From positions 1 to 51,098 of the forward strand of contig NZ_BOON01000013.1 of NCBI RefSeq assembly GCF_016863255.1: 51,098 nucleotides of DNA, in the 5' to 3' direction. Shown in pieces: positions 1 through 8,423 of the stretch. The DNA is from Planosporangium mesophilum. Lineage in GTDB: Bacteria > Actinomycetota > Actinomycetes > Mycobacteriales > Micromonosporaceae. The translations under genes and the position numbers were made by a program. Position 1 is the first letter of the stretch, and the number at the start of each line of letters is the position of its first letter. Under the pieces are notes generated by a model, which saw nothing but the letters and a program-made list of their open reading frames with translations, searched no databases and was not told where the DNA came from.

Positions 1-29
1 GAAGGCCGCGACCGGAGGTCGCGGCCTTC
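1..29. terminator. Perfect hairpin, probable transcription terminator
   Basis: Two 13-nt arms (GAAGGCCGCGACC and GGTCGCGGCCTTC) pair perfectly around a 3-nt GGA loop. It lies just beyond the stop of the leftward oxidoreductase gene ending at 57. There is no long T tract, which is usual for terminators in GC-rich actinobacteria. It may also serve a gene entering from the left. Confidence 0.75.
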
Positions 30-56
30 CGCTGTCGATGGGGTGATCAGTGACGG

Positions 57-1019
57 TCAGCTTCCCCGCAGGGCCGGCAGGAGCTCGCGCTCGGCGAAGT
101 CGAGGAACGCGCCCTGGCCCTCGGCGCCGACCTGGACCACGGCGACGTGGGTGAACCCGGCGTCCACGAATGTGCGGACCGCCTCGACGTGCTTGTCGAG
201 ATCGGGGCCGCAGGGGATCGCCTCCGCGACCTCCTCCTCGCTGACGGAGGCGCTGGCATGGGCGAAGGATCGGGGGTTGGGCAGCTCGGCGTTGACCGGC
301 CAGCCGAGGCCGAACCAGCGGAACTGCTCGTGTGCGATCTTGCGGCACTGCGCCTCGTCCGGGCCGTAGCAGACCGCGACCTGCCCGTACCGTGGCTTGC
401 CGGAGCCGCCCGCGGCGTCGAACATCTCGCACAGCTCCCGCTTGGGCTCCACAGCGATCATGACGTCGGCGAACTCGCCGGCGATCTCGCAGGACGACGG
501 GCCGGAGACCGCGATGCCGATCGGGACGCGCTCCTCGGGGAGGTCCCAGAGCTTGGCCTCGGGCGCCTCGAAGTACTCCCCGCCGTGGTGGATGGTCTCG
601 CCGGCCAGCAGCGGCCGGATGATGTCGAGCGCCTCCACCAGCATGTCGTGGCGCTGGGCCACGTGCGGCCAGGCCCCCACGACGTGCTCGTTGAGGTTCT
701 CGCCGGCGCCCAGGCCGAGCGTGAACCGGCCGCCGGACATGACGCCGATCGTGGCGGCCTTCTGCGCGACCACCGCCGGGTGGTAGCGCCGGATCGGCGA
801 GGTCACGAAGGACATCAGCTCCATCCGGGACGTCTCGTACGCCACCGCGCCCAGGACCGACCACGCGTACGGTGAATGACCCTGCTCCTCCAGCCAGGGG
901 TAGTAGTGGTCGGAGATGACCGCGAAGTCGAAACCGGCGCGCTCGGCCCGGATCGCGTCGTTGACCAGTTGGGTCGGTCCGGCCTGCTCGCACATCAGGG
1001 TGTAGCCGTAGCTGGCCAC
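57..1019 (-). CDS. F420-dependent LLM-class oxidoreductase
   Basis: This 320-residue protein belongs to the luciferase-like (TIM-barrel) flavin/F420 oxidoreductases, closest to the group that includes F420-dependent glucose-6-phosphate dehydrogenase (TIGR03557 type). Family-typical stretches are the N-terminal YGYTLMCEQAGP, the barrel segment SDHYYPW and the LGLGAGENLNEHVVG strand-loop near residue 100 that binds the cofactor phosphate. The substrate cannot be told from sequence. The start is GTG with a GGGAGG site about 7 nt upstream. The gene begins 12 bp after the recQ stop on the same strand, so the two are probably cotranscribed. A hairpin follows the stop. Confidence 0.88.
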   Translation of the reverse strand: MASYGYTLMCEQAGPTQLVNDAIRAERAGFDFAVISDHYYPWLEEQGHSPYAWSVLGAVAYETSRMELMSFVTSPIRRYHPAVVAQKAATIGVMSGGRFTLGLGAGENLNEHVVGAWPHVAQRHDMLVEALDIIRPLLAGETIHHGGEYFEAPEAKLWDLPEERVPIGIAVSGPSSCEIAGEFADVMIAVEPKRELCEMFDAAGGSGKPRYGQVAVCYGPDEAQCRKIAHEQFRWFGLGWPVNAELPNPRSFAHASASVSEEEVAEAIPCGPDLDKHVEAVRTFVDAGFTHVAVVQVGAEGQGAFLDFAERELLPALRGS

Positions 1020-1031
1020 GAAGATCCTCCC

Positions 1032-2663
1032 TTATCCCAGCTCCGTCAGTAGTCCCTGCTCCTCGACGACCGGGACCGACAGGGTCTTGTACCCGAGGTC
1101 GTCGAAGAGCACCGTCATCTGATCGCCGGAGTAACGCAGGACGGTCCCGTCGCCCCACTCCGGATGGGCCACCCGGCCGTTCACCGGGTAGGGGCCCTCG
1201 TCGCGAGCCGCCTCGACCTCGTCCGCCGCGCCCGACAGGCAGTTGTCGCAGTGCCCGCACGGCTGGTCCAGGTGCTGGCCGAAGTAGGCGAGCAGGGCCT
1301 GGCCCCGACAGCTCAGCGTCTCGGCCAGGTTGCGCATCATGTCCAGGCGCGAACGCTGTACGGTCTGCCGCCGCTCCGCCTGCTCGACTGCTGCCTCGGC
1401 GGCCTCGGCCGGGCCCGGCGCGTACGCCGCGGCCCGCCACTTCCCGCCCCGGCCGGCCACCGCCGCGCCGACCTCCTCCAGCAGGGACAGGTGCTCGCCG
1501 AGCTTGCGGGGGCCCAGCCCGGTCTTCTCCCGCAGCGCGGTCCGCGTCGCCGGGCCGATGCGCAGCGCCTCCGCGAGCCGGGACAGGCCGTCGACGGCCG
1601 GGATGCCCCCGGTGAAGAACTTGCGCAGGCCGGTGTCCTCGGTGCGGAACAGCAGCAGGGCCTGTGCCGGTTCGCCGTCCCGGCCGGCCCGGCCGATCTC
1701 CTGGAAGTAGCTGTCGGGGGAGTCGGGCAGCGAGACGTGGTTGACCCAGCGGATGTTCGGCTTGTCGATGCCCATGCCGAAGGCGCTGGTCGCCACCATG
1801 ACGGGTACCTCGTCGGCGAGGAACGCCTCGTGGCGGCGGGTACGCTCGCGCGCCGACATCCCACCGTGGTACGCGGCGGCTTCGATCCCCGTGTCGGTCA
1901 GCCATGCCGCCAGCTCCTCGGCGGCGCGACGGGTCGACACGTACACGATTCCCGGTGGTTGCGACTCCCGCAGCCGGCCGAGCAGGCGCTGCCGGCGCTG
2001 CTCCTCGTCGACGCACTGGACCGCCTCCAGGAGGATGTTCGGCCGGTCCAGGTCGGAGATCACCACCTCCGGGTCGCGCATGCCCAACCGGCTGAGGATG
2101 TCCTCGCGTACGGGTGGGGAGGCGGTCGCGGTCAGCGCGACGACCGGCGGGTGCCCCAGGTCGCGGACCGCCCGCCCGAGCTGAAGGTAGTCGGGGCGGA
2201 AGTCGTAGCCCCAGGCGGAGATGCAGTGCGCCTCGTCGACGGCGACCAGGCTGGGCCGGGCCTCGCGGATGGCCGCCAGTTTCTCCGGGTCGGCGAGCTG
2301 TTCGGGGGTCACGAACACGTACTCGACGCGCCCGGAGTGCAGTGCCTCGACGGCGGCGCGCTGTGCGGACGCGCTCTCCGCGGAGCTGAGGCGGACGGCG
2401 GCCAGGGCGGCGTCGTCGCGGTCGGCGAGCCCGGCGATCTGGTCGTGCTGCAGCGCGAGCAGCGGTGAGACCACGACGGTCGGGCCGGCGAGCAGGGTCG
2501 CCGGTACCTGGTAGATCGCGGACTTCCCGCCGCCGGTGGGCGCCACCACCAGCGCGTCACGGCCGGCCATCAGGGCCCGCATCGCGGTCTCCTGCTCCGG
2601 GCGCAGTTCTTCCCAGCCGAAGCGCTCGCGCGCCGCGGCGCGCAGTTGAGCTGTCACGTCCAT
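1032..2663 (-). CDS. recQ: RecQ-family ATP-dependent DNA helicase
   Basis: This 543-residue superfamily 2 3'-5' DNA helicase has every motif intact: motif 0 with RPEQ near residue 21, Walker A APTGGGKS with Lys47, DEAH at 143-146, TATAS near 178, the GMGIDKP motif V near 297, and motif VI QEIGRAGRDG at 321-330 carrying the arginine fingers. Four cysteines (452, 469, 472, 475) form the RecQ zinc site. A further C-terminal segment of about 55 residues (VAHPEWGDGTVL) resembles a small beta module seen in actinobacterial RecQ proteins rather than an HRDC domain. The gene is divergent from the radical SAM gene and precedes the oxidoreductase gene by 12 bp. A degenerate paralogue lies at 29519-30913. 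Confidence 0.93.
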   Translation of the reverse strand: MDVTAQLRAAARERFGWEELRPEQETAMRALMAGRDALVVAPTGGGKSAIYQVPATLLAGPTVVVSPLLALQHDQIAGLADRDDAALAAVRLSSAESASAQRAAVEALHSGRVEYVFVTPEQLADPEKLAAIREARPSLVAVDEAHCISAWGYDFRPDYLQLGRAVRDLGHPPVVALTATASPPVREDILSRLGMRDPEVVISDLDRPNILLEAVQCVDEEQRRQRLLGRLRESQPPGIVYVSTRRAAEELAAWLTDTGIEAAAYHGGMSARERTRRHEAFLADEVPVMVATSAFGMGIDKPNIRWVNHVSLPDSPDSYFQEIGRAGRDGEPAQALLLFRTEDTGLRKFFTGGIPAVDGLSRLAEALRIGPATRTALREKTGLGPRKLGEHLSLLEEVGAAVAGRGGKWRAAAYAPGPAEAAEAAVEQAERRQTVQRSRLDMMRNLAETLSCRGQALLAYFGQHLDQPCGHCDNCLSGAADEVEAARDEGPYPVNGRVAHPEWGDGTVLRYSGDQMTVLFDDLGYKTLSVPVVEEQGLLTELG

Positions 2664-2740
2664 CGAACCTGCGCCGTACCCGTACGCCGCATTGGCAAAC
2701 CATCGCGGTTGGGTGGGGTGGCGCAGGGTACCCGGGAGCC

Positions 2741-3760
2741 GTGGTATCCGTGGCCCGGGCGTGGCCGGAGGCTCCGCCGCTGCCTACCGAGTTGCAGGTC
2801 GAGATCACGTCCGCCTGCAACCTGCGCTGCACGATGTGCCTGGTCAGCTACCGGCCGCCGGTCAACAAGCTGGCCGGGGCGATGACGCCGGAGCTGTTCG
2901 ACCGCGTCCTGGACGGGGTGCCGACGCTGCGCCGGATGACCATGCAGGGGCTGGGCGAGCCGCTGCTGTCGCCGTACCTGCTCGACCAGGTGCGGCGGGC
3001 CAAACGGCGCGGGTTGACGGTCGGCTTCAACTCCAACGCCACCCTGCTCAGTCGTGGCCGCGCCGACGAACTGGTCGGGGCCGGGCTGGACTGGCTGCAC
3101 GTGTCCCTGGACGGCGCCACCGCCGGTACCTACGAGAGCATCCGCCGGGGCGCGACCTTCGACACCGTCGTGGCCAACCTCGCCGGGCTGGTCGCCGCGA
3201 AACGGGCCGCGGGCAGTGAGACCCCGTGGATCCGGGCGGTCTTCGTCGCCATGCGCCGCAACGTCGCCGAGCTGCCCGACCTGGTACGGCTGCTGGCCGG
3301 CATCGGCGTCGACGAGCTTCGGGTGCAGAACCTCAGCCACGACTTCTCCGACACCGACCCGGCGGGCCGCTACGCCGGCATCCGCGAGTTCGCCGGCGCC
3401 GAGGCACTGTGGACGGACGGCGTGTCGGACGGGGTACGCACCGTCTTCACCGCCGCGCGGACAGCCGCCGACGCGTACGGGCTGACACTGCGGCTGCCGC
3501 GACTGTCGGCAGGACCGTCCGAACCGGGCCGGCCGGGCTGCACCTGGCCCTGGGACTCGGTGTACATCACCAGCCAGGGCGTGGTGCAGCCGTGCTGCAT
3601 GGTGATGGGCGACGACCGGGTGTCGCTGGGCCGGCTGACCGACCAGACCTTCGCCGAGATCTGGCACTCGGCCGGCTACCGGGACTTCCGCCGCCGGTTG
3701 GCGGCCGACGACCCGCCCGACGTGTGCCAGGGCTGCGCGCTGTACCAGCGGACGTTCTGA
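2741..3760 (+). CDS. Radical SAM/SPASM domain protein
   Basis: About 339 residues. The N-terminal TIM-barrel radical SAM domain carries the cluster motif CNLRCTMC (Cx3Cx2C) near residue 27. The C-terminal SPASM-type region has clustered cysteines (CTWPW, VVQPCC, and a final DVCQGCALYQ) that would bind auxiliary Fe-S clusters. Such proteins modify peptides or act as anaerobic sulfatase-type maturases. No precursor peptide or partner is visible beside it, so the substrate is unknown. The start is either GTG 2741 or GTG 2750: a GGGAG at 2734-2738 suits 2750 better. The reading frame is open further upstream, but that part is antisense to recQ. The stop abuts the stop of the convergent response regulator with no spacer. 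Confidence 0.85.
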   Translation: MVSVARAWPEAPPLPTELQVEITSACNLRCTMCLVSYRPPVNKLAGAMTPELFDRVLDGVPTLRRMTMQGLGEPLLSPYLLDQVRRAKRRGLTVGFNSNATLLSRGRADELVGAGLDWLHVSLDGATAGTYESIRRGATFDTVVANLAGLVAAKRAAGSETPWIRAVFVAMRRNVAELPDLVRLLAGIGVDELRVQNLSHDFSDTDPAGRYAGIREFAGAEALWTDGVSDGVRTVFTAARTAADAYGLTLRLPRLSAGPSEPGRPGCTWPWDSVYITSQGVVQPCCMVMGDDRVSLGRLTDQTFAEIWHSAGYRDFRRRLAADDPPDVCQGCALYQRTF

Positions 3761-4432
3761 CTAACTGCCCTGCCGGCCGCAGCCCAGCCAGGCGCCGGTC
3801 TCGGGGTTGACCATGCCGTGCCGTACCGCGCTCGTCGCCGCCTCCACCCGGGAGTGCGCACCCAGCTTGGTCAGCACGTTCTGGATGTGGCAGCGTGCGG
3901 TCGCCGCGGCGATGCCCAGCGAGCGGGCCAGCCTGGTCGTGTCGTCGCCGCGTACCAGGGCGCCGAGGACCTCGCGCTCGCGCGGGGTGAGGAACCCGGC
4001 CAGCCGCTGCATGTCACCGCGTGGATGGACGGTCGTGCGCGGCTCGGGCGCCCGGACGATGGCGTTGACGCACACCACCGACTCGCCGGCCCGTACCCGT
4101 CGCAGCAGGTCCAGAATCTCGGCCGGGGACCGTCGCTTGTCGGCGACGCCCCGGACGCCGGCTGCGCGCGCGGCCGCGAGCGTCGCGTCGTCGACCTCGC
4201 CGGTGAGCAGCACGACGGGGATGCCGGGGGAGGCCTCGCACAGGTCGGCGAGCCGGTTCTCCGGTCCGGAGCCCACATCGACCAGGCAGACCTCGACGGC
4301 CTCGCGCCGCAGGACGGCGACCGCCCGGTCGGGGTGGTGGGTCACCGCCACGACCTCGGCTCCGGCCGCGGTGAGCAGGTGGGCAAGGGCCTCGGCGAAG
4401 ACGACCTGCTGGTCACAGATCAGCAGTCGCAT
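3761..4432 (-). CDS. LuxR-family response regulator
   Basis: This 223-residue protein has an N-terminal receiver domain and a C-terminal LuxR/NarL helix-turn-helix (FLTPREREVLGALV onward, about residues 148-205). The receiver keeps the phosphoacceptor Asp in CLVDVGSG, the Thr in VVLLTGEV and the Lys in VADKRRSP. The N-terminal acidic pocket reads ICDQQ, so only one of the usual two acidic residues is present and metal-dependent phosphorylation may be altered. Its start overlaps the 3' end of the upstream histidine kinase gene by 20 bp, which indicates translational coupling and a cognate pair. Confidence 0.88.
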   Translation of the reverse strand: MRLLICDQQVVFAEALAHLLTAAGAEVVAVTHHPDRAVAVLRREAVEVCLVDVGSGPENRLADLCEASPGIPVVLLTGEVDDATLAAARAAGVRGVADKRRSPAEILDLLRRVRAGESVVCVNAIVRAPEPRTTVHPRGDMQRLAGFLTPREREVLGALVRGDDTTRLARSLGIAAATARCHIQNVLTKLGAHSRVEAATSAVRHGMVNPETGAWLGCGRQGS

Positions 4433-5273
4433 CGCACTCTCCCGGTACCGGGCGCGCCTCGCCAGGCGGCGCGGCCCGCATCCGCAGCCGGACCCGGCAG
4501 CCGCTGGGGCTGCCCTGGCGGATCTCGACCTGGCCGCCGGCCGCGACGGCGAACTCCCGCACGATGCTCAGGCCCAGCGAGTCGGTGCCCGGCGGTACCG
4601 CGCCGAAGCCGGGTCCGTCGTCGTCCACCTGGGTCACCGTCCAACCGGCGGACTGGTAGATCCGCACGTCGACGTGGCCGTGCGGGCCCGCCGCCCGTAC
4701 CGCGTTGCCGATCACGTTGCGCAGCGCCCGCCAGAAGGCGAGCCGGTCGGCGTACGCCCAGGTCTCCTCCGCCCGGAACCGGATCGTGGTCGAGGTGGAC
4801 AGCCCGACCGCCGAGACCACCTCGGCGGCGAACCGGTCGAGTCGGATCGGCTCGGCGACGGCCGGCACGGACTCGTTCAGCCCGCCGAGCGTCTCCTCGT
4901 ACGCCCGCTGCAGTTGCTCGAGCCAGCGCGTCTCGTCGAGGATCTGGCGGGCTCGCCGGCGGCTCTCCGGGCCGACGTCGGCGGCGGAGTCCAGCAGCGA
5001 CGCGAGCAGGATGATCGTGGCGAGCTCGTGCCGGATGTCGTGGCCGAGTTGCCGCCGCCGCAGCCGGGCCCGGTCGCCCAGGCGGCCGTCGGCCGAGGGC
5101 TCCACGTCGCGCGACCGCGACACCGTCCCGTGCGCCAGCCCGCCGGCCACCGGCGCGGAGCGGCCCGGGCGCGCCACGTCCGGGAGTCCGGCCGGCGGCC
5201 CGGCCGTCGTGTTGGTGCACACCGTGGACACGCCGGTACCGGTCAGCCCACCCGTCGACTCGGAAACGCCCAC
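4413..5273 (-). CDS. Soluble sensor histidine kinase
   Basis: 286 residues with no transmembrane segment. A disordered N-terminus of about 75 residues precedes an H-box (GHDIRHELATIILLA, with His near 80). The ATPase domain has an N-box (ALRNVIGNAV near 186), a G1 box (VDDDGPGFG near 220) and a G2-like SLGLSIVREF. The input signal is unknown, and the lack of a sensor or membrane domain suggests a cytoplasmic signal or a partner protein. The start is GTG with AGGGG 5-6 nt upstream. It overlaps the downstream LuxR regulator gene by 20 bp, so the two form an operon. Confidence 0.85.
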   Translation of the reverse strand: MGVSESTGGLTGTGVSTVCTNTTAGPPAGLPDVARPGRSAPVAGGLAHGTVSRSRDVEPSADGRLGDRARLRRRQLGHDIRHELATIILLASLLDSAADVGPESRRRARQILDETRWLEQLQRAYEETLGGLNESVPAVAEPIRLDRFAAEVVSAVGLSTSTTIRFRAEETWAYADRLAFWRALRNVIGNAVRAAGPHGHVDVRIYQSAGWTVTQVDDDGPGFGAVPPGTDSLGLSIVREFAVAAGGQVEIRQGSPSGCRVRLRMRAAPPGEARPVPGECDATADL

Positions 5274-5414
5274 GACATCCCCTTTGTACTCTCACATCGG
5301 TCGCCGTCGTCGAGCGGCGAGCGGCGGACCCGGACGGGCCACGCGCTACCCCTTGGCCCTGTTCCGAAACCGGCGCCGCGCCCGCCGCCGCGCCCGCTGT
5401 CACGGAGGTGTCGG

Positions 5415-6137
5415 CTAGTTCAGGGCGTCGGAGGCGCGCAGGCCATTGCGGAGCGCCACGGCGACGCACTCCAGTGTGGAGTGAACCCCGAGCTTCGCGA
5501 TCAGATGCTGGAGGTGCGTCCGTACCGTGTTGCCGGAGACGCCCAGCCGCGCGGCGATCTCGGTACGGCTCAGACCGTCCACCATGAACTGGAGCACCTC
5601 GCGTTCGCGGGGACTCAGGCCGGCGAGCGGTGTGGACCGCCGGGTCGTCGTGCGCGCGGCCAGGTCGGCCAGTACCCGGCCCAGCAGGTCCGGCGCCAGC
5701 CAGGCCTCCCCGCGGTTCACGCCACGGATGACCCGGACGAGGTGGCCGGTGTCGACGGTCTTCGGCAGCCAGGCCCTGGCTCCGCGAGTGAGCGCCGCCA
5801 CCACGTCGTCCACGGACTCCACCGCCGTCAGCATCACGACGCGGCTGGTCGGCGACGCCTCGCGCAGGTGGTCGAGCACGTCGATCCCGCTGCCGTCGTC
5901 GAGGACGACGTCGAGGACGACGACGTCGGGGTGGGTCACGGCGACCCGTTCGGCCGCCTCCCTGGCCCCGTACGCCACCGAGACCGGGCCGAGGTCGGGC
6001 TCCTGGGTCAGCCGGGCCCGCAGCGCCTCCGTGAAGAGCGCGTGGTCGTCGACGACCAGCACGGCGATGTCGGACGGCGCCATGTCGGACGGCGCCATGT
6101 CGGACGGTGCGGTGTCTGTCGATGGGGTACGCATCAT
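5415..6137 (-). CDS. LuxR-family response regulator with repeat N-terminus
   Basis: About 240 residues from the ATG pair at 6137/6134. A short N-terminal tail with three APSDM-like repeats precedes a canonical receiver: VLVVDDH acidic pair, phospho-Asp in VVVLDVVLDD, Thr in VVMLTAVES and Lys in AWLPKTVD. A LuxR helix-turn-helix (GLSPREREVLQFMV onward) ends the protein. The frame is open further upstream, but that part would overlap the SRPBCC gene. The start lies 10 bp after the SRPBCC stop, implying cotranscription. No adjacent kinase faces it. The nearest is the kinase at 4413-5273, which has its own overlapping regulator, so this may be an orphan. Confidence 0.85.
   Translation of the reverse strand: MMRTPSTDTAPSDMAPSDMAPSDIAVLVVDDHALFTEALRARLTQEPDLGPVSVAYGAREAAERVAVTHPDVVVLDVVLDDGSGIDVLDHLREASPTSRVVMLTAVESVDDVVAALTRGARAWLPKTVDTGHLVRVIRGVNRGEAWLAPDLLGRVLADLAARTTTRRSTPLAGLSPREREVLQFMVDGLSRTEIAARLGVSGNTVRTHLQHLIAKLGVHSTLECVAVALRNGLRASDALN
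6067..6111. repeat. 15-bp tandem repeat x3 inside response regulator
   Basis: Three head-to-tail copies of ATGTCGGACGGCGCC (6067-6081, 6082-6096, and 6097-6111 with two changes). On the coding (minus) strand they encode three APSD(M/I) units between the start codon and the receiver domain. Each unit is in phase, so copy-number change would only lengthen the tail. Confidence 0.9.
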
Positions 6138-6147
6138 CGGGCGCCCA

Positions 6148-6597
6148 TCAGTGGCTGACCGGCACGCGCCGGGTCGCGAGATCGTCCAGGCGCCGCAGGG
6201 ACTCCTTGTTGCGCCAGTGCATGGCGAGGTCGTTGATCCGCGTGTACAGCCACCGGATCGGGCCACCGGGGAAGTGTTCGATCATCGTGACCCGGGTGGC
6301 CCCGTCGCCGACCGGAGTGAGGATGAGCCGCACCACCCCTTCGCCGATCGGCCAGAGCCCGACCCGCAGCAGCAGCATCCGGTCCGGCTCCCGGTCGAGG
6401 ACCACGGACTTGTCCCGCACCGCGAGCGGCCACGGGCCGACCTTGTGGTGCAGGGCCGTGCCGGGGTCGGGGTAGTCGCGGTCCACCGCGCGGATGTGGG
6501 CGGTGCCGACCACCCAGTCGCTGTACGTCCACCCGTCTGCGAGGACCGCGAAGACCCGGTCCGGGGTGGTACCGATGGTGTGCTCCGTTCTCGCCAC
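6148..6597 (-). CDS. SRPBCC-family protein (polyketide cyclase/dehydrase-like)
   Basis: 149 residues with the START/SRPBCC helix-grip profile: an N-terminal strand TEHTIGTTPDRVFAVL, then WTYSDWVVGT, a central sheet, and a long C-terminal helix (INDLAMHWRNKESLRRL). Members bind small hydrophobic ligands; the ligand here is unknown. The gene is upstream of, and probably cotranscribed with, the response regulator at 5415-6137 (10-bp gap), and divergent from the SDR gene. A GGGTAT element on the minus strand about 57 nt upstream, with GTCT before it, vaguely resembles a SigB-type promoter, but the spacing is short. Confidence 0.82.
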   Translation of the reverse strand: MARTEHTIGTTPDRVFAVLADGWTYSDWVVGTAHIRAVDRDYPDPGTALHHKVGPWPLAVRDKSVVLDREPDRMLLLRVGLWPIGEGVVRLILTPVGDGATRVTMIEHFPGGPIRWLYTRINDLAMHWRNKESLRRLDDLATRRVPVSH

Positions 6598-6683
6598 GGC
6601 TACCCGATGCCCGCCGCGACCCCCGTTAACCGCCGCGCCAGGTCGGCCGATTGGATACCCCGCGCCGTGGGAAAGACCATGCC

Positions 6684-7697
6684 ATGGGTACCGATGCGCA
6701 TGATCAGGTGGTGGTGGTCACCGGGGCCAGTGGCGGGGTGGGCCGGGCCGTCGCCCGACGGTACGGCAGCCGGGGCGCCCGGGTGGCGCTGCTCGCCCGC
6801 GGGGAGGAGGGGCTCGAAGCGGCGGCCGCCGAGGTCCGCGCCCGCGGGGGCAAGGCCCTGGCGGTACCGGTGGACGTGGCCGACTTCGACGCGGTGGACG
6901 AGGCCGCCGAGCGTGTGGAGTCGGAGCTGGGGCCGATCGACGTCTGGGTCAACGACGCGTTCACGTCGGTCTTCGCGCCGTTCACCGAGATCGGGCCGGA
7001 GGAGTTCGCCCGGGTCACCGAGGTTTCCTACCTGGGGTACGTGTACGGCACCAAGGCGGCGCTGTCACGGATGCTGCCCCGCGACCGGGGGGCCGTCGTG
7101 CAGGTCGGGTCGGCGCTGGCGTACCGGGGTATCCCGCTGCAGACCGCGTACTGCGGTGCCAAGCACGCCATCCAGGGCTTCAACGAGGCGCTGCGCTGCG
7201 AGCTGCTGGCCACCGGCAGCCGGGTACGGACCACGATGGTGCAGTTGCCGGCGGTGAACACGCCGCAGTTCGACTGGGTGCTGTCGCGGCTACGCCGGCG
7301 CGCCCAGCCGGTACCGCCGATCTACCAGCCGGAGGTCGTCGCCGGCGCGGTCGTGTACGCCGCGGACCATCCGGAGCGCCGCGAGTACTGGGTCGGCGGA
7401 TCGACGGTCGCGACGCTGATCGCCAACGCCGTCGCGCCCGGCCTGCTCGACCGGTACCTCGCCCGGACCGGCTTCTCGTCACAGCAGACCGACCAGGTGC
7501 GTGACGGGCACCAGCCGGCGAACCTGTGGGAGCCGGCCGACGCCGACGTCGACTACGGCGCGCACGGCGATTTCGACGACCGGGCGGTGTCGCGCTCGCC
7601 GCAGGTCTGGGCGTCCCAGCACCACGGCCTGCTGCTCGGCGGCGCGACGGTGGCGGCCGGCGTCATCGCGGCGACGATGATGCGGCGCTCACGCTGA
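6684..7697 (+). CDS. SDR-family oxidoreductase with C-terminal membrane anchor
   Basis: About 337 residues. The Rossmann domain has TGASGGVG near residue 14, the N(D)AF segment in VWVNDAF, the catalytic Ser in VQVGSALAY and YCGAK as the YxxxK dyad. The substrate is unknown. Past the usual SDR length there is an extension of about 100 residues ending in a hydrophobic segment (LLLGGATVAAGVIAAT) and basic residues, which looks like a C-terminal membrane anchor. ATG 6684 is chosen because GGAAAG lies 8 nt upstream. Confidence 0.87.
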   Translation: MGTDAHDQVVVVTGASGGVGRAVARRYGSRGARVALLARGEEGLEAAAAEVRARGGKALAVPVDVADFDAVDEAAERVESELGPIDVWVNDAFTSVFAPFTEIGPEEFARVTEVSYLGYVYGTKAALSRMLPRDRGAVVQVGSALAYRGIPLQTAYCGAKHAIQGFNEALRCELLATGSRVRTTMVQLPAVNTPQFDWVLSRLRRRAQPVPPIYQPEVVAGAVVYAADHPERREYWVGGSTVATLIANAVAPGLLDRYLARTGFSSQQTDQVRDGHQPANLWEPADADVDYGAHGDFDDRAVSRSPQVWASQHHGLLLGGATVAAGVIAATMMRRSR

Positions 7698-7737
7698 TCA
7701 GGCTGGGCTACAGGTTGTCGGCGGCGGCGACGTGGCC

Positions 7738-7805
7738 GTCACCACATCCCGACAGTCGTGGCCTGCCAAGGGGGTCGGAGGCCACGACTGCCGGGACGTT
7801 GTGAC
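7738..7805. terminator. Long imperfect inverted repeat between convergent genes
   Basis: Arms 7738-7764 and 7779-7805 (27 nt each, three mismatches) surround a 14-nt loop. The core of 17 nt has one mismatch. It sits between the SDR stop (7697) and the stop of the leftward DUF5709 gene (7821), so it could end transcription both ways. The loop carries CAAGGGGGTCGG, which is repeated exactly at 7809-7820 just outside the hairpin. Confidence 0.65.
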
Positions 7806-7820
7806 GATCAAGGGGGTCGG

Positions 7821-8414
7821 TCAGCGCGGGGGTTCCTCGTGGATGGCCATCTCCTCGGCGGTCGGGCCGCCGCCGTCCGGGCCGGCGTCCCAGGCGACCA
7901 TGTCCTTCTCCCGGTCCTCGTGCACGCCCTCGTCGGGCTCGACCAGGCGGCCGATCGGCCTTCCGGCGTCGGGTACCACGCCCGGCCGGTCGTACATCGA
8001 GACCGGCGAGTCGTCGGCGTCCAGCGGCGGCTCCTGGGCCAGGCCGGCGTCCTCGTCGGGCCGGTCCACCTGGTCGTTGCCGAGGTCGACGTTGTCGCCC
8101 CGCTGGTCGTCCACGAGGTCGGCCTGTGCGCTCTCGCTCGGACTGGCCAGGCCGGCGCCCTCCTCGAGGGGATCCTCGCGGGCCAGCTTGTACTCCAGCG
8201 ACTCGCCCAGGCGGCCCTCCTCGGGTGTCACCCCGTACAGGTCGATCGCCATCGGCGCGCGACCGGGCAGGGGCGCCGGGTCGGGGCCGTCCGCCTCCCG
8301 CGGTGACTCGGCCCTGCTCTCCTCGAACGCGATGTGGTCGTCGTCGGCCACATCCGGCAGGCCCAGGGACTCCGGGTCGGATACGGGTTCGGGGTAGTTG
8401 TCCAAACGTCGCAT
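7821..8414 (-). CDS. DUF5709 domain protein
   Basis: 197 residues, very acidic and low-complexity, with no membrane segment. The N-terminus (YPEPVSDPESLGLPDVADDD) and the C-terminal block RLVEPDEGVHEDREKDMVAW match my memory of the actinobacterial DUF5709 family, whose function is not established. Composition suggests an intrinsically disordered cytoplasmic protein. A SigB-like promoter ends only about 10 bp before the ATG, so the transcript may be leaderless or nearly so. Confidence 0.8.
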   Translation of the reverse strand: MRRLDNYPEPVSDPESLGLPDVADDDHIAFEESRAESPREADGPDPAPLPGRAPMAIDLYGVTPEEGRLGESLEYKLAREDPLEEGAGLASPSESAQADLVDDQRGDNVDLGNDQVDRPDEDAGLAQEPPLDADDSPVSMYDRPGVVPDAGRPIGRLVEPDEGVHEDREKDMVAWDAGPDGGGPTAEEMAIHEEPPR

Positions 8415-8423
8415 ACCACCGAT

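Noticed and set aside
2465-2740. Upstream extension of the radical SAM gene
   Set aside because: The added residues are Arg/Pro/Ser-rich and antisense to the conserved N-terminus of recQ.
3807-6158. 783-codon plus-strand open frame over the two-component genes
   Set aside because: Both response regulators and the kinase on the minus strand have complete motifs and overlapping operon structure; the plus frame is Arg/Ser/Thr-rich shadow.
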